From positions 40,155 to 87,917 of the forward strand of contig NZ_LJYG01000102.1 in assembly GCF_001440035.1 (NCBI RefSeq): a DNA stretch of 47,763 nucleotides, in the 5' to 3' direction. Positions 33,276 to 41,671 of the stretch are shown here, piece by piece. The notes beneath the pieces were generated by a model that saw nothing but the letters and a program-made list of their open reading frames with translations, ran no database searches and was not told the DNA's origin. The stretch is from Bradyrhizobium manausense (lineage in GTDB: Bacteria > Pseudomonadota > Alphaproteobacteria > Rhizobiales > Xanthobacteraceae). The first letter of the stretch is position 1, and each line of letters opens with the position of its first letter. Made by a program: the position numbers and the translations under genes.

Positions 33276-34187
33276 TCATCGCAACTCGGTTCGCTCGCGC
33301 GAGGCCTCCAGCCGCAACCATTTGCTCACGCGTGTCACGCTGCGGCGAACCTTATGGGCAGACGGGAATACGATGTAATATCCGAGGGCGTCGGAAAAAT
33401 CGGCGTCGAGCAGCTTGACGAGCTGGCCGCGCGCAAGAGCCGCGGAAGCGAGGGATGCGCGCGCCATCGCGATGCCTTGCGCGTTGATGGCGGCTTCGAC
33501 GATGACGCCACTATCGTCGTACTGAATGGCGTCGGTCAGGTCGAGTTGGTGGCCGGTCTGGCGGGCGTAGCGGGCCCAGTACCGGTAGACCGGGTCCTCG
33601 ATGATGGGATAGCTCGCGATCTCCGGCAGACTCTTCGGCATTGCCCGCGCTTGAAAGAGCCGTGGACTACAGACCGCAATCATATGGTCCTTCATCAGCA
33701 GATCGGCATGAAGGCCGGGCCATTCGCCGTCGCCGTGGCGGATCGCCATGTCGACGTTCTCGACTTCGAAATCCACATAGTGCCGGGTGACATTCAGCGC
33801 CAACTGGATGTCCTTGACCTCCTGGTGAAACTTGGAGAGGCGTTTGACGAGCCATAGATGCGTGAATGACGGCGACACGCTGAGACAGATCTGCTCGATC
33901 CTCTTGCTCCGCTGCGTCGTCCTGGCTTTGGACGTTGCCGTATCGATGCGCTCGAGCGCCTTGCTGATGGCTTCGAAATATGTCTTGCCGATGTCGGTCA
34001 ACACGACCGTCGCGGTGCCGCGCTTGAACAGGGCGGTGCCGATGAAGCTTTCGAGGTTTCGTATCTGCTGGCTGACTGCACTCTGGGTGATGTGGAGTTC
34101 GTCGGCCGCCAGGGTGAAGCTTCTCCTGCGTGCTGCGGCTTCGAAATAGCGCAATGCATTGAGGGGAGGCAGGTCCGCGAAGCTCAT
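33276..34187 (-). CDS. LysR-family transcriptional regulator, likely of AEP genes
   Basis: This encodes 303 residues. The N-terminal winged helix-turn-helix is LNALRYFEAAARRRSFTLAA and LHITQSAVSQQIRNLE, with a GcvA-like start (PPLNALRYFEAAA). The rest is the effector-binding domain of a type 2 periplasmic-binding fold (CLSVSPSFTHLWLVKRL onward). It precedes the AEP transport operon on the same strand and has a candidate operator just downstream of its stop. Control of the AEP operon, with AEP or a breakdown product as effector, is inferred. A 20-base palindrome lies ten bases before its start codon and suggests autoregulation. Confidence 0.93.
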   Translation of the reverse strand: MSFADLPPLNALRYFEAAARRRSFTLAADELHITQSAVSQQIRNLESFIGTALFKRGTATVVLTDIGKTYFEAISKALERIDTATSKARTTQRSKRIEQICLSVSPSFTHLWLVKRLSKFHQEVKDIQLALNVTRHYVDFEVENVDMAIRHGDGEWPGLHADLLMKDHMIAVCSPRLFQARAMPKSLPEIASYPIIEDPVYRYWARYARQTGHQLDLTDAIQYDDSGVIVEAAINAQGIAMARASLASAALARGQLVKLLDADFSDALGYYIVFPSAHKVRRSVTRVSKWLRLEASRERTELR

Positions 34188-34196
34188 GCCTTGGTT

Positions 34197-34216
34197 TTTC
34201 TAATGCGTATTAGAAA
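34197..34216. promoter_or_regulatory. Palindromic candidate operator between lysR and the MFS gene
   Basis: TTTCTAATGCGTATTAGAAA has perfect eight-base arms around GCGT. It lies ten bases upstream of the lysR start and in the short divergent gap before the MFS gene, so it could control both. Its AT-rich arms stand out from the GC-rich surroundings. Confidence 0.6.
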
Positions 34217-34312
34217 TTGTCAATTGCCACGACGCAACTAATTCACAAAGGTGTCACGCAGGATCGGTGCGGCCCCGTCAGTGGCTCCCGGGACGATTTG
34301 AAGACCAGCGTG

Positions 34313-35530
34313 ATGGGGCATCGCCGCTCGATGAGGATACAGCCGTTCGGGTTAGCCTTCATCGCCTTCCGGTTCTCGCGCAACAGCTACTTTCACGTGG
34401 CGTTCAGCGTCTTGTATTTCCAAAGCCTGGGCTTCTCACTCGCAACGGCTCTCTCGTTGGAAAGCTTCTACTACATCGCCAAGGCGGGTTGCGAAGTCCC
34501 GTGCGGCGTGTTTGCGGATAGTGTCGGCCGTAAGCTCACGCTCGTGCTCGGCTCGCTGGTGGCTGCGTCCTGCTATCTCGGCCTCGGGCTGTGCGACCAA
34601 TATTGGCAGATGATGCTGTTCGAGGCCGGACTTGGCCTGTCGATGTCGATGGCATCAGGCACGGACTCCGCTCTGGTGTATGACGAGTACAAGGCGCTCG
34701 CGAAGACGGGAGAATATGAGTGCGTCGAATCGATCGGATGGGGCATGCGCAATATCGCGCGGGGCGTTGCCTCGGCCTTCGGATCGGTCTTTGCGACCTG
34801 GTACACGATGGGCAGCACCTTCATTCTCACATCCATCGCGATCTTCATGTCCGCGCCGGTTGCGGCCATCTTCCTGAAAGAGGGAGGCCGTCGAAAGACG
34901 TCGCTCGGAGCCGTCGTCGCATCGGCAGCCTCGCTGCTCCGGCGAAACGCCGGGTACCGCCGCGTTCTTCTGCAATTTGCGATCATCACGATCGGGGTCA
35001 AAGCCGGCTTCTGGGCGTTTCAGCCCTTCTCGGATCTGCATCATCTGCCGCTGGAATGGATCGGCACGTGCTTCTCCGCGCTGCTGTTCATATCGCTGGT
35101 CGCCTCGTTTTTCGTCGAGCGGATCTGCCGCGTCTTCGGCTTGCTGCACACGCAGACGGCGCTGATCGTGGCAGCCTTCGCCATCATGAGCCTGTCCTTT
35201 GCCTCCGAAGGCAAGGCCGGCATCGTCATCGTTTCCATAGGGCTTGCGCTTCACGCGATCGCGCAGGGTATCTCCGATCCGATCATGCGTATCCTGATCA
35301 ATCGGTATGCCGACTCGGATAGCCGCGCGACGGCCATGTCGGTTGCGTCCATGGCGGGAGACGGATCGTTCTCGCTCGTAGCCCCTCTGTTCGGATATCT
35401 GATCGACAAGCAGGGCGGCGCGGCCGCCAGCATTGCGATTGTGGCCGTGACGTTGTGTTCGCTCTATCCCGACCTGATCAAACTGCATCAAGCAGGCATG
35501 AAAAAGCAATCGGTGCATAAGCGGGGGTAG
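34313..35530 (+). CDS. MFS transporter
   Basis: This encodes 405 residues with about twelve TM helices. The loop between helices 2 and 3 carries the MFS motif as GVFADSVGRKLTLVLGS. Helices include LVLGSLVAASCYLGLGL and AGIVIVSIGLALHAIAQGI. It is transcribed away from the lysR gene and shares the palindromic control region, so it may belong to the AEP regulon, perhaps exporting or importing a related compound; the substrate is unknown. The start is uncertain: ATG 34313 (MGHRRSMRIQPFG) is used, but ATG 34331 and TTG 34217 are in frame. Confidence 0.8.
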   Translation: MGHRRSMRIQPFGLAFIAFRFSRNSYFHVAFSVLYFQSLGFSLATALSLESFYYIAKAGCEVPCGVFADSVGRKLTLVLGSLVAASCYLGLGLCDQYWQMMLFEAGLGLSMSMASGTDSALVYDEYKALAKTGEYECVESIGWGMRNIARGVASAFGSVFATWYTMGSTFILTSIAIFMSAPVAAIFLKEGGRRKTSLGAVVASAASLLRRNAGYRRVLLQFAIITIGVKAGFWAFQPFSDLHHLPLEWIGTCFSALLFISLVASFFVERICRVFGLLHTQTALIVAAFAIMSLSFASEGKAGIVIVSIGLALHAIAQGISDPIMRILINRYADSDSRATAMSVASMAGDGSFSLVAPLFGYLIDKQGGAAASIAIVAVTLCSLYPDLIKLHQAGMKKQSVHKRG

Positions 35531-35701
35531 GGGGCCGGGACGGGCTGCTGCTCTGGATGGGGACAGGGCAGCATGCCATCATGCCGGTGTTTTGCCCGAC
35601 GGGTCAAGCTAATTTCGCCAAATGCGAAATTTGGGTCGGATCGCCCTCCCCTACTGTGCATGGGGTTGTTTTCCATTTTTGTGGGAGAGTGAGCAAAACA
35701 A

Positions 35702-35731
35702 AAGGCCCGATCGCGATGGCGACCGGGCCTT
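35702..35731 (-). terminator. Intrinsic terminator downstream of hpnH
   Basis: AAGGCCCG (35702-35709) and CGGGCCTT (35724-35731) pair, extended by TCGC/GCGA with a single mismatch between them and loop GATG. On the minus strand the hairpin is followed by TTTTGTTTTG. It ends the hpnH transcript 25 bases after the stop and may also end the MFS transcript. Confidence 0.85.
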
Positions 35732-35755
35732 GTTCGTTCGTATCGGCTGTTGCGC

Positions 35756-36916
35756 TTACGCCGCCGTCGAAGCCTTCCGCGCCGCCTTCGCGGCTGCGGC
35801 TTCAGCCTCGTCCTTGCGGATCTCGGACAGCTTCTTCTGGACCTGCTCGGAGAAGATGTACTGCGCCGGGCGCTGCTTCGACAGGTCGATCTCCGGCGCC
35901 ATCGAGCCGGTGGTCTTGATGCCGCGCAGCGACACCCACATCGCCTTCAGCGGGTTGTTGAGAGCTGCGGTTGCCGCCGTCGGCTCGTAGCCGCAATGGG
36001 CCATACAGTCGGCGCACTTCTCGTAACGACCGGTGCCGTAGCTGTCCCAGTCGGTGGTCTCCATCAGCTCCTTGAAGGTCTTGGCGTAGCCTTCACCGAG
36101 CAGATAGCAGGGCTTCTGCCAGCCGAAGATGTTGCGCGCGGGCATGCCCCACGGCGTGCACTCATATTCCTGGTTGCCGGCGAGGAAGTCGAGGAACAGG
36201 CCGGAATGCATGAAGTTCCACTTCTTGCCCTTGCCCATCGCGAAGACGTCGCGGAACAGCTTCTTGGTCTTGGTGCGGTTGAGGAAGTGCTCCTGGTCCG
36301 GCGCGCGCTCATAGGCATAGCCGGGCGACATCGAGACGCCGACGCCGAGCTCGACGGTGAGGTCGAGGAATTTTGCGATCTCCTCGGCCGGATGGCCGTC
36401 GAAGATGGTGGCGTTGACGTTGACGGTGAAGCCGCGCGCCTTGGCCGCCTTGATCGCGGAGATGGCGCGGTCGAACACGCCAACTTGCGACACTGCCTTG
36501 TCATGGTGCTCACGCAGGCCGTCGAGATGCACCGAGAAGAACAGGTAGGGCGAGGGCTCGAACAGGTCGAGCTTCTTCTCCAGCAGCAGCGCGTTGGTGC
36601 AGAGCGAGACGAACTTCTTGCGCGCGACGAGGCCGCGCACGATCTCGCCGATCTCCTTGTGGATCAGCGGCTCGCCGCCGGGAATGGCGACCATCGGCGC
36701 GCCGCACTCGTCGGCGGCGTCCCAGCACTCCTGGGCGGTCATGCGGCGGTTCAGGATCGCATCCGGATAGTCGATCTTGCCGCAGCCGACGCAGGCGAGG
36801 TTGCAGCGGAACAGCGGCTCGAGCATCAGCACGAGCGGATAGCGTTTGCGGCCAAGCAGTTTCTGCTTGAGCAAATAGCCGCCGATACGCATTTCCTTGA
36901 AGAAGGGGATTGCCAT
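35756..36916 (-). CDS. hpnH: Adenosylhopane synthase HpnH (radical SAM)
   Basis: This encodes 386 residues. The radical SAM cluster is bound by Cys38-x3-Cys42-x2-Cys45 (CNLACVGC), with the GGEP motif at IPGGEPL and a C-terminal SPASM-like Cys region (KCADCMAHCGYEP). HpnH joins the 5'-deoxyadenosyl group to hopene to give adenosylhopane, the first step of extended (C35) hopanoids. The Ala-rich C-terminal tail (EAEAAAAKAARK) is a common low-complexity end. The ispH gene lies 35 bases upstream on the same strand. ATG 36916 is the start of the conserved protein. Confidence 0.96.
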   Translation of the reverse strand: MAIPFFKEMRIGGYLLKQKLLGRKRYPLVLMLEPLFRCNLACVGCGKIDYPDAILNRRMTAQECWDAADECGAPMVAIPGGEPLIHKEIGEIVRGLVARKKFVSLCTNALLLEKKLDLFEPSPYLFFSVHLDGLREHHDKAVSQVGVFDRAISAIKAAKARGFTVNVNATIFDGHPAEEIAKFLDLTVELGVGVSMSPGYAYERAPDQEHFLNRTKTKKLFRDVFAMGKGKKWNFMHSGLFLDFLAGNQEYECTPWGMPARNIFGWQKPCYLLGEGYAKTFKELMETTDWDSYGTGRYEKCADCMAHCGYEPTAATAALNNPLKAMWVSLRGIKTTGSMAPEIDLSKQRPAQYIFSEQVQKKLSEIRKDEAEAAAAKAARKASTAA

Positions 36917-36951
36917 TACACGTTTCTTTCTGGGCTTGAAATTCGGGTAGG

Positions 36952-37878
36952 TCAGCTTGCAGCCAGCTCGGCCGGAAGCCTGAATTCGATGTTTTCCTCG
37001 CGGCCGGGAAGTACCGAGACCGTCACCGGTCCGATCCGCCGCAGCGCTTCGATCACGTCATCCACCAGCACCTCGGGCGCCGAGGCGCCGGCCGTGAGGC
37101 CGACGGACCTCGCACCTTTCAACCACTCCGGGTTGAGCTCGCTTCCATCGGCGATCAGATAACTCGCGACGCCGGCCTCCGTGCCGATCTCGCGAAGCCG
37201 GTTCGAATTCGAGCTATTGGCAGCGCCCACCACCAAGATCACGTCGACCAGCTTGCTCAAGTCCCTTACCGCAGATTGGCGGTTCTGTGTCGCATAGCAG
37301 ATATCCCGGATGTCAGGGCCTTGAATATCTGTAAATTTGGCCTGAAGGGCCTCGATGATGCCCTTGGTGTCGTCGACCGACAGGGTGGTCTGGGTGATGT
37401 AGGCCACTGGCGTATCGGCAGGCAGCGCGAGGGCCTTGGCTTCCTCGACGCTCTGGACCAGCAGAACCGGCCCGGGGACCTGGCCCATCGTGCCCTCGAC
37501 CTCGGGATGGCCGGCATGGCCGATCAGGATCAGGGTACGGCCCTTGGTGATGTAGCGCTTCCCCTGATTGTGAACTTTCGTGACCAGGGGGCAGGTGGCA
37601 TTCAGCACCGGCAGGTCGCGGGCGGCAGCCTCCTCCTCGACGCTGCGGGCGACGCCATGGGCACTGAAAACGGTCACGGCCTTCGGCGGAACTTCAGACA
37701 GTTCCTCGACGAAGATGGCGCCCTTGGCCTTCAGGCTCTGGACCACGTATTTGTTATGCACGATCTCGTGGCGCACGTAGACCGGCGGCCCGTATTTCTC
37801 CAGCGCCCGCTCTACGATCTCGATCGCGCGCACCACACCGGCGCAAAAGCCGCGCGGCTGCGCTAGATAAACTTCCAT
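36952..37878 (-). CDS. ispH: 4-hydroxy-3-methylbut-2-enyl diphosphate reductase
   Basis: This encodes 308 residues. The three cluster-binding Cys residues are Cys12 (RGFCAGV), Cys96 (NATCPLV) and Cys194 (DICYATQNR), and the catalytic acid is Glu126 in GHPEVEGT. IspH is the last step of the MEP pathway and gives IPP and DMAPP, the building blocks of farnesyl diphosphate and so of hopanoids. Its pairing with hpnH matches other alphaproteobacterial hopanoid loci. I chose ATG 37878 ([11 protein letters not shown]), the usual N-terminus, over the open frame upstream. Many genomes hold a second ispH elsewhere; that cannot be judged here. Confidence 0.96.
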   Translation of the reverse strand: MEVYLAQPRGFCAGVVRAIEIVERALEKYGPPVYVRHEIVHNKYVVQSLKAKGAIFVEELSEVPPKAVTVFSAHGVARSVEEEAAARDLPVLNATCPLVTKVHNQGKRYITKGRTLILIGHAGHPEVEGTMGQVPGPVLLVQSVEEAKALALPADTPVAYITQTTLSVDDTKGIIEALQAKFTDIQGPDIRDICYATQNRQSAVRDLSKLVDVILVVGAANSSNSNRLREIGTEAGVASYLIADGSELNPEWLKGARSVGLTAGASAPEVLVDDVIEALRRIGPVTVSVLPGREENIEFRLPAELAAS

Positions 37879-38340
37879 TGGACGCCCATCACGCAAGTTG
37901 CACCAATCCGCTTCATTGTACCTGGCGGCACCCCGATATGGACCCATGCTGCAATATCCGCACCATCGGTTTCACAACCGCGGTAACTCCCCACCCCCAT
38001 CGGGGGCCTGGTCGCATGCAGGCACAGCACTTTGTGTCAAAAAATCGGCAATAAGGAAAGGTGGCAATGAGCTGCTGGTTCCCGGCAGTTGCCGGTCAAG
38101 GTATCATAGTAGTCAACTTACAAGAGCCGGACGGCGACGTTTGTGCCCACCCCTCCGTCACTTTGCCGCCTCAAGTCTCCGGCTATACCGACCCGTCCTC
38201 ATGATTTTGCCACGGTCTCCCGGCGTTCACATCGAACCTTGTTCCGCTGAGAACCACTCAAAACAGCAATAGGTTTCGCTCCGGAACTCCGATAAACAGC
38301 GGGCGTTTCCGGCAAGCTGTTAACACCAGAAAGAAAATAC
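37879..38340. other. Divergent control region between ispH and hpnN
   Basis: About 460 bases separate divergent ispH and hpnN. A frame at 37898-38272 is open but not protein-like. The right end holds a consensus EcfG promoter (38283-38308) for hpnN. No equally clear promoter for ispH-hpnH was found. Confidence 0.6.
38283..38308 (+). promoter_or_regulatory. EcfG-type general-stress promoter of hpnN
   Basis: GGAAC (38283-38287) is followed after exactly 16 bases by CGTTT (38304-38308). This is a full match to the GGAAC-N16/17-CGTT consensus of alphaproteobacterial EcfG sigma factors (PhyR-NepR-EcfG pathway). Transcription would start near 38315, about 25 bases before the hpnN start, which is ideal spacing. 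Confidence 0.78.
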
Positions 38341-40929
38341 GTGCTGCAAAGCGTAGTCGTTGCCATCGTCAGGGCCTGCACCCGGTTTGCCTCCCTCGTC
38401 GTCGTTCTCGGGCTCCTGCTGGCGGTGGGGGCGGGCTATTACACGTCCAAGCACTTTGCCATCAACACCGACATCAACTCGCTGATTGCCCAGAATCTGG
38501 ACTGGCGCCAGCGCGATCAGCAGTTTGACCGAGCCTTCGATCGCGACGCCACGATCCTCGCGGTTGTTGAGGCCAGGACGCCGGAGATGGTAACCGCGGC
38601 GGCTAAGGCGCTGTTTGCCAAGCTCAAGGACGACAAGACCCACTTCCAGTCGATGCAGCAGCTTGGCACCGGCGAGTTCTTCGAGAAGAACGGCCTGTTG
38701 TTCCTGCCGACCGAGGAGGTCGCCAAGATCACCAGCCAGTTCGAATCCGCAGCGCCCCTGATCGAGATCATGGCCGGCGATCCCTCGATCCGGGGCCTGA
38801 CCGGCGCGCTGGAGACCGGGCTTGCCGGCGTCAAGCGCGGCGAGGTCAAGCTCGACAGCACCGAGCGGCCGTTCAACCAGATCGCACAGACGGTCGAGAC
38901 CGTGCTCAACAAAGGCAATGCGGTCTTCTCCTGGCGCGAGCTCGTCAGCGACGAGCCGCTTAAGGATTCCGACAAGCGGGCCTTCATCGAGTTCAAGCCG
39001 ATCCTCGACTACAACGCGCTGGAGCCCGGCAAGGATGCCACCGATGCGATCCGCGAGGCGGCGGCGAACCTCAATTTCCCAACCAAATACCAAGCGCGCG
39101 TGCGGCTGACGGGTCCAGTGCCGATCGCCAACGAGGAATACGCCACCGTCCAGGAGGGTGCTGTCGTCAACGGCGTTGGCACGGTGCTCGTCGTGCTGTT
39201 CATCCTGTGGCTGGCGCTGCATTCGGCCAAGATCATTTTCGCCGTGTTCGTCAATCTCTTCGTCGGCCTCGCGATCACCACCGCCGCCGGCCTGATGATG
39301 GTCGGCTCGCTCAATCTGCTGTCGATCGCGTTTGCCGTGCTGTTCGTCGGCCTCGGCGTCGATTTCGGCATCCAGTACAGCGTCCGCTACCGCTCGGAGC
39401 GTTACAAGGTCGATGATCTCCGCAAGGCGCTGGTGCTTGCCGCCAGACGCTCCGCGATCCCTTTGTCGCTGGCTGCGATGGCGACCGCAGCCGGCTTCCT
39501 CTGCTTCATCCCGACCGATTACAAGGGCATCGCCGAGCTCGGCCAGATCGCCGGCGTCGGCATGCTGGTGGCGTTCATCTCCTCGATCACCGTCCTGCCG
39601 GCGCTGCTCAAACTGCTCAACCCGCCCGGCGAGAAGGAGCCGGTGGGCTACGCCTTCCTGGCGCCGCTCGATCATTTCCTGGAGAAGCACCGCGTGTTGG
39701 TCGTCGGTGGCACGCTGCTGCTCGCGGTCGCCGGCCTGCCGCTGCTCTATTTCATGAAGTTCGACTTCAACCCGATGAACCTGCGCAATCCGCACGCGGA
39801 ATCGATCGCGACATTCCTCGACCTGCGCAAGGATCCAAACACCGGCGCCAACGCCATCAACGTGATGGTCACGTCGGAAGAGCAGGCCCAGCAAGTCGAG
39901 GCGAGGCTCGAAAAGGTCCCGGAAGTATTGCGGGTGATGTCGCTCAACAGTTTCGTGCCTGAGGACCAGGAGCCCAAGCTGAAGCTGATCGCGCAAGGCG
40001 CCAAGGTGCTGAATCCCGCGCTCAATCCGGACCAGGTCGACGCAGCGCCGTCGGACCAGGAGAACGTCGAGTCGCTGAAATCCTCGGTCGAGAATCTCCG
40101 CCGGACCGCGGGCGACGCCAAGGGGCCCGGTGCAGTTGCCTCGCGTAGGCTCGCAGACGCCCTGGAGAAGCTCGCCAACTCGGATGAAGCGACCCGCAAC
40201 AAGGCACAGGATGTGTTCGTTACGCCGATGAAGATTGTGTTCGACCAGCTCAGAAACGCGATGCAGGCCGGGCCGGTGACCCTGAACTCATTGCCACCGG
40301 ATCTCGTCAGCGCCTGGAAGAGCAAGGACGGCATCATTCGCGTCGAGGCCCAGCCCAAGGGCGATCCGAACGACAACGATACGCTGCGCAAGTTTGCGGC
40401 AGCTGTGCTCGCTGCCGAGCCGACCGCCATTGGTGGACCCGTCTCGATCCTGAAATCCGGCGACACCGTGGTGAATGCGTTCATCCATGCCGGCATCTAT
40501 GCGCTGCTGGTGATCGGCCTGTTGCTGTGGATCACGCTCCGTCGCATTGTGGATGTGCTGATGACGCTGGTGCCGCTGTTGGTTGCAGGTGCAGTGACGC
40601 TCGAGATCTGCGTGTTGATCGGCCTGCCGCTGAACTTTGCCAATATCGTCGCGTTTCCGCTGCTGCTCGGCGTCGGTGTCGCGTTCAAGATCTACTATGT
40701 CGTCGCGTGGCGGTCCGGCAGGACAAACCTGCTTCAGACCAGCCTGACGCGCGCGATCTTTTTCAGCGCGCTGACGACGGCGACGGCGTTCGGCAGTCTG
40801 TGGCTGTCGAGCCATCCCGGCACGTCCAGCATGGGCAAGCTGCTCGCACTTTCTCTGGTGACGACGCTTGCCGCAGTGCTGCTGTTCCAGCCGGCCCTAA
40901 TGGGCAAACCCCGCAATCTCAGGGAGTAG
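38341..40929 (+). CDS. hpnN: Hopanoid transporter HpnN (RND family)
   Basis: This encodes 862 residues of the RND/MMPL superfamily. There is an N-terminal TM helix (ASLVVVLGLLLAVGAGYY), a large periplasmic domain starting near DINSLIAQNLDW, and a first TM block with the RND-like LFVGLGVDFGIQYSVRYRSER. A second periplasmic domain includes Ala/Gln-rich helical segments, followed by a final TM block (GIYALLVIGLLLWITL onward). HpnN moves hopanoids from the inner to the outer membrane in Rhodopseudomonas. The start is a GTG at 38341 (MLQSVVV). Its 3' end overlaps the convergent DUF2147-like gene by 33 bases. Confidence 0.95.
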   Translation: MLQSVVVAIVRACTRFASLVVVLGLLLAVGAGYYTSKHFAINTDINSLIAQNLDWRQRDQQFDRAFDRDATILAVVEARTPEMVTAAAKALFAKLKDDKTHFQSMQQLGTGEFFEKNGLLFLPTEEVAKITSQFESAAPLIEIMAGDPSIRGLTGALETGLAGVKRGEVKLDSTERPFNQIAQTVETVLNKGNAVFSWRELVSDEPLKDSDKRAFIEFKPILDYNALEPGKDATDAIREAAANLNFPTKYQARVRLTGPVPIANEEYATVQEGAVVNGVGTVLVVLFILWLALHSAKIIFAVFVNLFVGLAITTAAGLMMVGSLNLLSIAFAVLFVGLGVDFGIQYSVRYRSERYKVDDLRKALVLAARRSAIPLSLAAMATAAGFLCFIPTDYKGIAELGQIAGVGMLVAFISSITVLPALLKLLNPPGEKEPVGYAFLAPLDHFLEKHRVLVVGGTLLLAVAGLPLLYFMKFDFNPMNLRNPHAESIATFLDLRKDPNTGANAINVMVTSEEQAQQVEARLEKVPEVLRVMSLNSFVPEDQEPKLKLIAQGAKVLNPALNPDQVDAAPSDQENVESLKSSVENLRRTAGDAKGPGAVASRRLADALEKLANSDEATRNKAQDVFVTPMKIVFDQLRNAMQAGPVTLNSLPPDLVSAWKSKDGIIRVEAQPKGDPNDNDTLRKFAAAVLAAEPTAIGGPVSILKSGDTVVNAFIHAGIYALLVIGLLLWITLRRIVDVLMTLVPLLVAGAVTLEICVLIGLPLNFANIVAFPLLLGVGVAFKIYYVVAWRSGRTNLLQTSLTRAIFFSALTTATAFGSLWLSSHPGTSSMGKLLALSLVTTLAAVLLFQPALMGKPRNLRE

Positions 40930-41529
40930 GCAGATGTCGCCGACCGGGTCCGTGGCGCCTTTCTGACCCGGCTTCGCTGCGGCCGCACTCTTCGGAGCGG
41001 CCGCCGTCGGCGCAGGTGCCGCGGCAGCCGGCGCTGGCGCAGACTTGGGCGCCGCACCGGTGGTTTTTGGCGGGCCCTTGGCCATGGCGTTGGCGGTGCT
41101 CGGGGGGATCGGCGGACCAACGCGGGTCCAGGTCTCGCCGCCGCACAGGAAGCCCAGCACGCAACCCTTGATCTCGAGCTGGTCGGTGCCATTTGGCGTG
41201 ATGGTCGCACTATACATCTGACCATCCTTCGCGTTGTAGACCTGACCTTCCCATTGCTCGGCGCCGGGCGTCTTCTTCATGTTGATCAGGGTCGCCATGC
41301 CCAGTGTCGGCCTGTTCTTTTTTGAGACATCCGGGTTGTTCTCGTCGCGGCCGCCAGGCTGTTTTTCCCAGGAAACCGCGCCCCACATGCTGTCATTGCA
41401 TTGCGCGACACGAATATTGGCGACGCCGTCGGCGACCCGCCAGTCGCCGGTCGGATCGGCGGCAAGCGCAGGTGTCAGGCCGGCGTAACCACCTGCCAGT
41501 ATAATTCCGGTGTAAATGGCCAAACGCAT
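40897..41529 (-). CDS. DUF2147-like exported protein
   Basis: This encodes 210 residues with a signal peptide (YTGIILAGGYAGLTPALAA, cleaved near residue 23). A DUF2147-type domain follows, starting DPTGDWRVADGVANIRV and including SMWGAVSWEK and GQMYSATITPNG, with two Cys (GCVLGFLCGG) near its end. The C-terminal third is Ala/Pro-rich (APAPAAAAPAPTAAAP), a flexible tail. DUF2147 proteins are periplasmic and of unknown function. ATG 41529 was chosen for its GAGGAA ribosome-binding site. The gene ends inside the hpnN 3' end on the opposite strand (33-base overlap). Confidence 0.87.
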   Translation of the reverse strand: MRLAIYTGIILAGGYAGLTPALAADPTGDWRVADGVANIRVAQCNDSMWGAVSWEKQPGGRDENNPDVSKKNRPTLGMATLINMKKTPGAEQWEGQVYNAKDGQMYSATITPNGTDQLEIKGCVLGFLCGGETWTRVGPPIPPSTANAMAKGPPKTTGAAPKSAPAPAAAAPAPTAAAPKSAAAAKPGQKGATDPVGDICLLPEIAGFAH

Positions 41530-41671
41530 ATGTGTTCCTCGGCAGTGCAACATGGTCTAAAGCTGTGCTTGCGAAGATGGTCCGAAAAAGGGCAAAAGGC
41601 CGCACAGACCCTTTTCCGTTTGCTGACCGTTTTCAGTTGACGAAGCGGCCCTCAACCGAAGTATGTAGCGG

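Noticed and set aside
35750..37162. 470-residue open frame opposite hpnH and the ispH 3' end
   Set aside because: It crosses two real genes on the other strand and has no recognisable features.
37898..38272. 124-residue open frame between ispH and hpnN
   Set aside because: Composition is rich in Arg, Ser, Pro and His with no hydrophobic pattern, there is no ribosome-binding site, and the region is a divergent promoter region.
38320..39996. 558-residue open frame opposite hpnN
   Set aside because: It is an antisense shadow; the sense strand encodes the full transporter with its expected motifs.
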